The translations under genes and the position numbers were made by a program. A stretch of 48,504 nucleotides of DNA from Alphaproteobacteria bacterium (GTDB lineage Bacteria > Pseudomonadota > Alphaproteobacteria > Geminicoccales > Geminicoccaceae): positions 1 to 48,504 of the forward strand of contig JAUIID010000010.1 of NCBI GenBank assembly GCA_030431615.1. Reading direction: 5' to 3'. The first letter of the stretch is position 1. Every line of letters starts with the position of its first letter. Under the pieces are notes generated by a model. The model was not told the DNA's origin. It did not search any database and saw only the letters and a program-made list of their open reading frames with translations. This document shows, piece after piece, positions 42,783-48,504 of this stretch.

Positions 42783-43781
42783 ATGCTCGTCGACGGCTTC
42801 GGCCGGCAGATATCCTATGTCAGGGTGTCGGTCACCGACCGCTGCGATTTTCGCTGCGTGTACTGCATGGCCGAGAACATGACCTTCCTGCCGAAGCGGG
42901 ACCTGCTCAGCCTCGAGGAGCTGGAGCGGTTGTGCGACGCGTTCATCGCGACCGGCGTTCGCAAGATCCGGCTGACCGGCGGCGAACCGCTGGTCCGGCG
43001 TGGGGTGATGTCGCTGATCGAGGCGCTCGGCCGTCGCCTGGGTTCGGGGCCCGGGACGCTCGGCGAGCTGACGCTGACCACCAATGGCAGCCAGCTCGGG
43101 CGCCATGCCGAGGGGCTGTTCGCCGCCGGCGTGCGCCGCATCAACGTGTCGCTCGATACGCTCAGGCCCGGCCGCTTCGAGGCGATCACCCGCTGGGGTC
43201 GCTTCGATCAGGTGATGCAGGCCATCGCGGCCGCGCGCGCCGCCGGGCTCGCCATCAAGATCAACATGGTGGCGCTCAAGGATGTCAACGAGGACGAGTT
43301 CGACCAGATGCTCGCCTGGTGCGGTGCGGAGGGCTACGACCTCACCCTGATCGAGACCATGCCGCTCGGCGACATCGATGGCGACCGTACCGACCAGTAT
43401 CTGCCGCTGTCACTGGTTCGCGCCCGCCTGCAGCAGCGCTGGAAGCTCACCGAGCTCGATCACTCGACCGGCGGCCCGGCCCGCTATGTCAGGGTCGAGG
43501 AGACCGGCGGACGGCTCGGCTTCATCACGCCGATGAGCCACAATTTCTGCGAGTCCTGCAATCGCGTCCGGGTCACCTGCACCGGCACGATGTACATGTG
43601 CCTCGGTCAGGAGGATGCCATCGACCTGCGCACACCCTTGCGCGGTGCGGAGGACAACGGCGCGGTCATCGCGGCCATCGAGGCCGGCATCGAGCGCAAG
43701 CCCAAGGGCCACGACTTCGTCATCGACCGTCGCCGCAAGCGCCCGGCGCTGGCGCGCCACATGAGCGTGACGGGCGGCTGA
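42783..43781 (+). CDS. moaA: GTP 3',8-cyclase MoaA
   Basis: A 332-residue radical-SAM enzyme that starts molybdenum cofactor synthesis by cyclising GTP to 3',8-cyclo-GTP. The N-terminal 4Fe-4S cysteines are Cys21, Cys25 and Cys28 (CDFRCVYC). [14 protein letters not shown] and [14 protein letters not shown] follow. The C-terminal cluster cysteines appear in [12 protein letters not shown] and MYMCLG, and the chain ends in the functional Gly-Gly pair (SVTGG). GGAGG stands 6 bases before the ATG at 42783. No other moa or mob gene is in the window, so the gene stands alone. Confidence 0.97.
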   Translation: MLVDGFGRQISYVRVSVTDRCDFRCVYCMAENMTFLPKRDLLSLEELERLCDAFIATGVRKIRLTGGEPLVRRGVMSLIEALGRRLGSGPGTLGELTLTTNGSQLGRHAEGLFAAGVRRINVSLDTLRPGRFEAITRWGRFDQVMQAIAAARAAGLAIKINMVALKDVNEDEFDQMLAWCGAEGYDLTLIETMPLGDIDGDRTDQYLPLSLVRARLQQRWKLTELDHSTGGPARYVRVEETGGRLGFITPMSHNFCESCNRVRVTCTGTMYMCLGQEDAIDLRTPLRGAEDNGAVIAAIEAGIERKPKGHDFVIDRRRKRPALARHMSVTGG

Positions 43782-43801
43782 ACGAGCCGAGTGACACCGG
43801 T

Positions 43802-46282
43802 CTAGTCGACCACGCGGCCGGACAGCGTCATCTGGCGGCTGCCGAGCACGAGTTTGTAGGCCTCCTCCGCCGGAATCGGCCGGCTGAACAGGTAGCCCTG
43901 CAGCTCGTGGCAGCCGCAGCCACGCAGGATCTCGTACTGCTCCGGTGATTCGACGCCCTCGGCGACGATCTTGAGGCCGAGCGCCGAGCCGAAGGCGATG
44001 ATCGCGCGGGCGATCGCGGCGCTCGATTCGTTGTGCGCGATGTCGCGGACGAAGGAACGGTCGACCTTGAGCGAGCGGATGGGAAAGCGCTTGAGGTACG
44101 AGAGCGACGAGTAGCCGGTACCGAAGTCGTCGACGGCGAGGCTGATCCCGAGCTCGTCGAGTTCTCCCAGGCGGCGCGTGGCGTCGATCACGTCCTCCAT
44201 GATGACGCTCTCGGTGAGCTCGAACTCGAGCAGGCGCGCCGGAAACCGCGTGGCCTGGAGCGTCTGGCGGACATGCGGCACGAGATTGCGGTTGTTGTAT
44301 TGCTTCCCGGAAATGTTGATCGCGAGCCGCAAAGGGGCGATGCCGGCGTCGAACCAGGTCTGGAGCTCGCGGCAGGCGGCCTCGAGCACCCATTCGCCGA
44401 TGGCGATGATGGCGCCGGTTTCCTCGGCCAGCGGAATGAACTCCGCCGGCGGGATCATGCCCAGCTCCGGGTGCTGCCAGCGGATTAGCGCCTCCATGCC
44501 GACGATGCGCGAGGAGGCGAAGCTGAGCTGCGGCTGGTAGTGCAGGAGGAACTCGCCGCGTTCCACGGCCTCGACCAGCTGTCGCTCCAGCATCAGGCGA
44601 TCGAAGGAGACGGCATTCATGGCATTGCTGAAGAACTGGAAGGTCGGGCCGCGCCCGGCCGGGATCCGGTCGAGCGCCGCTTCGGCGTTGTCGAGCAGGG
44701 TTTCCGCCTGATCACCGTCGGTCGGGAAGACGGCGATCCCGACCATACCGCTGACGGCGATCTCCCGGCCTTCCACCGTTACGGGCTGCCGCAGCCCGTC
44801 CAGCAGCGCGCGGGCCAGCCTGGTGGCGCCGTCGGCACCCTCGGGACCGAAGGCGAGAACCGCAAAGCGCATCTCGTCGGTGCGTGCCAGGGTGTCGAGA
44901 CTGCCGATCGCCTGTTCGAGGCGGTGCGCGACGATCGTCAGGAGCCGGTCGATGGCCGCCCGGCCGAAGGAGCGCTCGACGAGGTTCAGCCGGTCGATGC
45001 CGAGGACCATGACGGTCAGCCCCGAGCCCTTCAGGGCGGCCCTCGCCACGGCCTGCCGCAGGCGGTCGAGGAAGAGGAAGCGGTTGGGCAGGGCGGTGCC
45101 CGGGTCGTGATAGAGCGTGTCGCGCAGCGAGCGCAGGGGTGAGCCGTCGCCAGCCGACGTCAGCAGCACATGCTCCTCGTCGCACAGCGACAGGCGCCGC
45201 AGCACGAGTCGCGGTGCGGCATGCGCCGGGGTGCCGGCCGGCACCGTCAGTGATGGCTCGGTTGCCGGGTCGGCGCTGCCGGCGACGAACCTTGCGATCG
45301 CGGTGGCATCCGGCAATGGGAGCGAGTGGACCGGCTGTCCGATGTCCGGTTGGGGTGATTGACCAAGCACCGCAGCGAGATCGCCGGCGTAAGCGGCGAC
45401 GTGGCCGGCCGCATCGACGAGGATTGCCGGCACGCCCAGTGCCGCGAGCGCTTCGACGACTGCCGTCCGCGCGCCGGTCAGTGTGCTGATGTCCGCCTGC
45501 GCGGCGGTCGTCCGCGCGGTCGCTCCGTCGGGCAAGGGTTCTGGCGGCGGGTCGACGATCCGGACGCTGCCCTGGATGCCAACCACTTCGCCACTGACCG
45601 GATGCAGCACGGGCAGCGCCGTGTCGTGCAGCGTGACCCTGCTTCTGGCCGAGCGGCGCAACCGATAGGTGGTGGATTGGGCTACCCCTTTCAGGAGCTC
45701 CAGATGGCGCTGCCGCAGCGCCGGGCGGGCCGCGCGCTCGGCGAGGTGCAGCCAGCCGTCGCCCGTGGCCGCGATGCCCAGCACCCGGCTGAACTTCGGC
45801 TCGCAGGCGAGGATGCGCCACTGTCCATCGGGCGCCAGCTCGGCGAAGTAGCGAAACGACGTGGGCGGTGGTCCTGACTCGGCACCCGGCCACGCTTCTG
45901 CCAGCGTGTCCGGGTCCTCGACCGGTGCTGCGGTCATCAGATAGGCGGGACCGGCCGGCTGGCCGTGCAGCCGCAGGACGGAGGGACCGCCGCAATCGAG
46001 CGCCACCTCGCGATCGAAGACGCGCCGATCGGCGATGTGGGCGGCTGCATCGGTGAAGTCGGTGGCGGTTACGAAGCCGGTTTCGCGTTGGGCGGCGGGC
46101 CCTGTCTCGATGGCGAGGGCGCTGTCCTGCCAGAGGTCGAGCCAGGCAGCGTTGGCTGCAACCACCCGGACGCTGCCGGGCGAAGCAGCGTCGCTCTCCA
46201 GAAGAGCGGCCGCGATGGGCAGGGCATCGAGCAGCGACTGAGCCGACGGCAGCAGGCTCGGCGGTTCAGACACCAGCGACAC
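43802..46282 (-). CDS. GGDEF-EAL protein with a degenerate GGDEF motif
   Basis: An 826-residue cytoplasmic protein without a clear membrane helix. A long PAS-like N-terminal part (about 1-375) leads to a GGDEF domain (YHDPGTALPNRFLFLDRL) whose signature is ARTDEMRFAVL, so GGDEF is lost. The EAL domain is intact: GMEALIRWQHPELG, LAINISGKQ, LEFELTESVIMED, VDDFGTGYSSLSYL, LKVDRSFVRD, VAEGVES and CHELQGYLFSRP. It is therefore probably a phosphodiesterase, possibly GTP-regulated by the dead GGDEF domain. The start codon is GTG at 46282 with a poor ribosome binding site, and an in-frame GTG three codons on is possible. It is adjacent to moaA (convergent) and follows nnr on the same strand. Confidence 0.92.
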   Translation of the reverse strand: MSLVSEPPSLLPSAQSLLDALPIAAALLESDAASPGSVRVVAANAAWLDLWQDSALAIETGPAAQRETGFVTATDFTDAAAHIADRRVFDREVALDCGGPSVLRLHGQPAGPAYLMTAAPVEDPDTLAEAWPGAESGPPPTSFRYFAELAPDGQWRILACEPKFSRVLGIAATGDGWLHLAERAARPALRQRHLELLKGVAQSTTYRLRRSARSRVTLHDTALPVLHPVSGEVVGIQGSVRIVDPPPEPLPDGATARTTAAQADISTLTGARTAVVEALAALGVPAILVDAAGHVAAYAGDLAAVLGQSPQPDIGQPVHSLPLPDATAIARFVAGSADPATEPSLTVPAGTPAHAAPRLVLRRLSLCDEEHVLLTSAGDGSPLRSLRDTLYHDPGTALPNRFLFLDRLRQAVARAALKGSGLTVMVLGIDRLNLVERSFGRAAIDRLLTIVAHRLEQAIGSLDTLARTDEMRFAVLAFGPEGADGATRLARALLDGLRQPVTVEGREIAVSGMVGIAVFPTDGDQAETLLDNAEAALDRIPAGRGPTFQFFSNAMNAVSFDRLMLERQLVEAVERGEFLLHYQPQLSFASSRIVGMEALIRWQHPELGMIPPAEFIPLAEETGAIIAIGEWVLEAACRELQTWFDAGIAPLRLAINISGKQYNNRNLVPHVRQTLQATRFPARLLEFELTESVIMEDVIDATRRLGELDELGISLAVDDFGTGYSSLSYLKRFPIRSLKVDRSFVRDIAHNESSAAIARAIIAFGSALGLKIVAEGVESPEQYEILRGCGCHELQGYLFSRPIPAEEAYKLVLGSRQMTLSGRVVD

Positions 46283-46380
46283 ACAGAGGTCCGGCGCGAG
46301 GGGAGGTCATGGCAGCTTCGAGACGCGGCCGATCCGGTAGAATCCACTACTTATGCGTGAAAATAATTGCGCATATTAGC

Positions 46381-47889
46381 TTAGAGCGCAAGTGGCCTGC
46401 TTTCATCCGTGCGGCTTGGCGCAGTGCTTGCCGCCAGCTCGCCGAGGACTTGCGGGACCCGGCTCGCCAGATCGGTGGCCAGCATTGGCGTCGGACACCG
46501 CTCGGCAGCCCTGGCGTGCAGCCAGGCGGCGGCTGATGCCGCATCGAAGGCAGGCAGGCCTTGCGCCATCAGGCCGACGATCAGACCGGCCAGGACATCG
46601 CCCGTCCCGGCGGTCGCGAGATTTGGCGGGGCGGTGGCATTGATGCGGGCCCGGCCATCGGGTGCGGCGATGACGGTATCGGCGCCCTTGAGGAGGACGA
46701 CGCAACCGGCGCTGGCAGCGGCCCATCCGGCCCGCTCGAGGCGGTCGCCCGCCATCTGGAAGAGGCGCTCGAACTCGCCGTCGTGAGGGGTGAGCACGGC
46801 GCTCGCCGGCAGCTTCCGCTCGTGGATCGGGCGGCCGGACCGGCCGAGCGCGGTCAGGGCATCGGCATCGAGGACGCAGGGCCGATCGGCGGCGAGCACG
46901 CGCTCAACCATGGCGAGGGTTTGCCGACCCAGGCCGAAGGCCGGCCCCACCAGAATGGAGTTGAAGCGGCGATCCGCCAGGAGGTGTGCCAGATCTGTCG
47001 CGTTCTCCATGGGGCGCGTCAGCAGGGTCGGCGCATGGCCGGCATAGAGCGAAAGCGCATCCCGCGGGGCCGCGACGGTGACGAGACCGGCGCCGACCCG
47101 GGCGGCGGCGATCGCCGCCATGCTGGCGGCACCGGTCGAGGTGGCGCCGCCGCCGAGCACCAGCGCATGGCCATGGCTGTATTTGTGCCCCTGCGCCGTG
47201 CGCCGGGGCAGCCGGCCGAGCCATTCGGCGGGCCCGTTGACGCGCAGACCGGCGTCGTGAGCCGCCACGACCGACGCCGGTATGCCGATGTCGACGCAAC
47301 GGATCTCGCCCATCAGGGAGCGAGCCGGCTCCAGGAGATGGGCCGGCTTCGGGCAGGCGAAGGTGACGGTGAGATCGGCCTGCAGGGTGCCGGGCGACAC
47401 GGTTCCCGTCGTGCCGTCGACACCGGAGGGCACGTCGACCGCGACCACGTGCGGGTGGCCGGTGGCGAGCTCGCGCAGCCGCTCGCCGAGCGCCGGATCG
47501 AGCGGCCGGTCGAGGCCTGCGCCGAGGAGCGCGTCCACGAGGATGTCGAACGTTCCGGGCACCGGGTCGGAGAGCTGCCCGATCGGCCCGGTCCAGCGGC
47601 CGGCGGCCAGCGCCGCATCGCCCCTGAGCCGGGTCGGATCGCCCAGGGCCGCAACCCTGACCGGCCAGCCGGCCAGCGCCAGCCGGCGGGCGATGACATA
47701 GCCGTCGCCGCCATTGTTGCCGGGTCCGCAGAGCACGAGGACACGGCCCGGCGGCAGTCGTTCGGTGATGGCGCGAACGACCGCGGCACCGGCGTTCTCC
47801 ATGAGCCGGTCGCCGGCGATGCCGGAGGCGATCGTCGCGCGATCGACTTCGGCCATGGCGCGGGTGGTGAGGACCGTTCCGGAGAGCAT
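46381..47889 (-). CDS. nnr: Bifunctional NAD(P)H-hydrate epimerase/dehydratase
   Basis: A 502-residue fusion that repairs hydrated NAD(P)H. The N-terminal YjeF_N epimerase half (about 1-215) has MENAGAAVVRAI, LCGPGNNGGDGYVIARRLA, DALLGAGLDRPLD and AVDVPSGVDG. The C-terminal ADP-dependent dehydratase half (about 225-490) has HKYSHGHALVLGGG, VLTPHDGEFERLF, VVLLKGADTVIAAPDG and PNLATAGTGDVLAGLIVG. The frame is open to 47946 via TTG, but the ATG at 47889 has GGAGCGACC before it and fits. The divergent HPt gene starts shortly after. The stop is 98 bases before the GGDEF-EAL gene, which may share the transcript. Confidence 0.95.
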   Translation of the reverse strand: MLSGTVLTTRAMAEVDRATIASGIAGDRLMENAGAAVVRAITERLPPGRVLVLCGPGNNGGDGYVIARRLALAGWPVRVAALGDPTRLRGDAALAAGRWTGPIGQLSDPVPGTFDILVDALLGAGLDRPLDPALGERLRELATGHPHVVAVDVPSGVDGTTGTVSPGTLQADLTVTFACPKPAHLLEPARSLMGEIRCVDIGIPASVVAAHDAGLRVNGPAEWLGRLPRRTAQGHKYSHGHALVLGGGATSTGAASMAAIAAARVGAGLVTVAAPRDALSLYAGHAPTLLTRPMENATDLAHLLADRRFNSILVGPAFGLGRQTLAMVERVLAADRPCVLDADALTALGRSGRPIHERKLPASAVLTPHDGEFERLFQMAGDRLERAGWAAASAGCVVLLKGADTVIAAPDGRARINATAPPNLATAGTGDVLAGLIVGLMAQGLPAFDAASAAAWLHARAAERCPTPMLATDLASRVPQVLGELAASTAPSRTDESRPLAL

Positions 47890-48026
47890 GGGTCGCTCCA
47901 GGCTGCCAAGGTGGCCGGCTGCGGCCCGGCGGGCCGCGTTAGCCAAGCGTTAAGACCTCGATGATAGACCGGGCAGAAGTTGCCGGCGACCGCTTCGCCG
48001 GCGCCAAGGCAGCAGGACGAGAGCTG

Positions 48027-48347
48027 ATGAGCGCAATCTTCGACTTCGCCCGACTGGCGTCGTTCGCCGAGGACGACCGGGCACTCGAGCAGGAGTTGTG
48101 CGGCATGTTCCTCCTGACCGCCGACCGCTATCTCGGCGAGATGCACCGGGCGATGGGCTGTGCCGCCACCTGGGCGGCGGAGGCGCATCGCCTCAAGGGC
48201 GCGGCCGCGAATATCGGTGCCGATTCGCTGGCCGAGCTGGCGCTGGTCGCGGAGCATGGCGACCCGGACCCGGCCCGGCTCGCCCAGCTCCAGGCGGCAC
48301 TGACGATGACGCGGCAGTTGCTGGAGAAGCACCTCGGGCGCAGCTGA
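48027..48347 (+). CDS. Histidine phosphotransfer (HPt) protein
   Basis: A 106-residue four-helix HPt protein that relays phosphoryl groups in phosphorelays. The phospho-acceptor is His54 in AEAHRLKGAAANIGADSLAE, the family hallmark. The frame is open from an ATG at 47961; the ATG at 48027 (MSAIFDFARL) is preferred because AGGACGAGAG precedes it and it starts where related proteins do. The N-terminal extension would otherwise be 22 residues. It diverges from nnr. No hybrid kinase is adjacent, though a histidine kinase lies at 37572-38684. Confidence 0.85.
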   Translation: MSAIFDFARLASFAEDDRALEQELCGMFLLTADRYLGEMHRAMGCAATWAAEAHRLKGAAANIGADSLAELALVAEHGDPDPARLAQLQAALTMTRQLLEKHLGRS

Positions 48348-48504
48348 TAGGCAGCGCCGCGCCCGGTGATCGGGGGGCGGGCGTCATGGTGCGAACCTGC
48401 GGCAAAGCTGTCGAATTCTGTCGTCCGATCGCCCTGACGTTGGATCGTGGCAACACCACAGGTTCAACATCTCCGGGCGCCAGAATTCCCTTGATTGAGC
48501 CATC
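48348..48504. other. End of window, no gene seen
   Basis: The last 157 bases hold no open frame of note. The stretch after 48400 is less GC-rich and may be the promoter of a gene beyond the window. Confidence 0.3.

Overview
The window is very GC-rich, densely coded bacterial chromosome. A tetrahydrofolate-linked sarcosine oxidase (soxBDAG), a GlxA-type AraC regulator, Tat- and Sec-exported proteins and several GGDEF/EAL proteins fit an alphaproteobacterium, most likely of the Rhodospirillales. This placement is inferred from gene content only. No rRNA, tRNA, plasmid replication gene or CRISPR array was seen.

Layout. 2-754 is the 3' part of tsaD. 764-895 is a 43-codon membrane ORF. 1022-2014 is a GlxA/GbdR-like regulator. 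2130-5145 is a minus-strand run of a TetR repressor followed by five small proteins (AHSA1/SRPBCC, SnoaL-like, two VOC, DUF1428), with two near-identical operators just upstream. 5377-11732 is soxBDAG, split between soxB and soxD by a 1.4 kb, partly AT-rich insertion that carries an unrecognised membrane-protein gene and repeats. 11742-15107 is a SWIM-SNF2 helicase. 15914-22668 is an operon for uptake and deamination of a nucleobase-like compound: a BmpA-type binding protein, a double ATPase, two permeases, an embedded EamA transporter and a CodA-like deaminase. A ChaN-like lipoprotein gene precedes it.

23857-25783 is a GNAT acetyltransferase overlapping a RimK-like ATP-grasp ligase, closed by a strong terminator. 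25972-29691 holds a serine hydrolase, a rhodanese-membrane protein and an amidase. Upstream of the amidase lies the most unusual non-coding stretch: five 19-bp palindromes spaced 31-32 bp apart, followed by a 21-bp tandem direct repeat. 30180-33742 encodes a GGDEF-EAL protein coupled to a PhnD-like binding protein. 33931-39673 holds a CitE-like lyase, a DUF6134 protein, an acylphosphatase, a kinase-C-lobe/DUF4384 membrane protein, a histidine kinase and a phosphotransacetylase-family enzyme. 39875-48347 holds a 28-codon membrane ORF, an aspartate aminotransferase, a DUF192 protein, NAD kinase, moaA, a second GGDEF-EAL protein with a lost GGDEF motif, nnr and a histidine phosphotransfer (HPt) protein.

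Many neighbours are joined by 4-5 base stop/start overlaps (TGATG, ATGA, GTGA), so translational coupling looks common. Best candidates for undescribed biology: the palindrome plus direct-repeat region (29781-30127), the GNAT/ATP-grasp pair, the N-lobe-less kinase fused to DUF4384, the deaminase with an altered substrate residue, and the element inside the sox operon.
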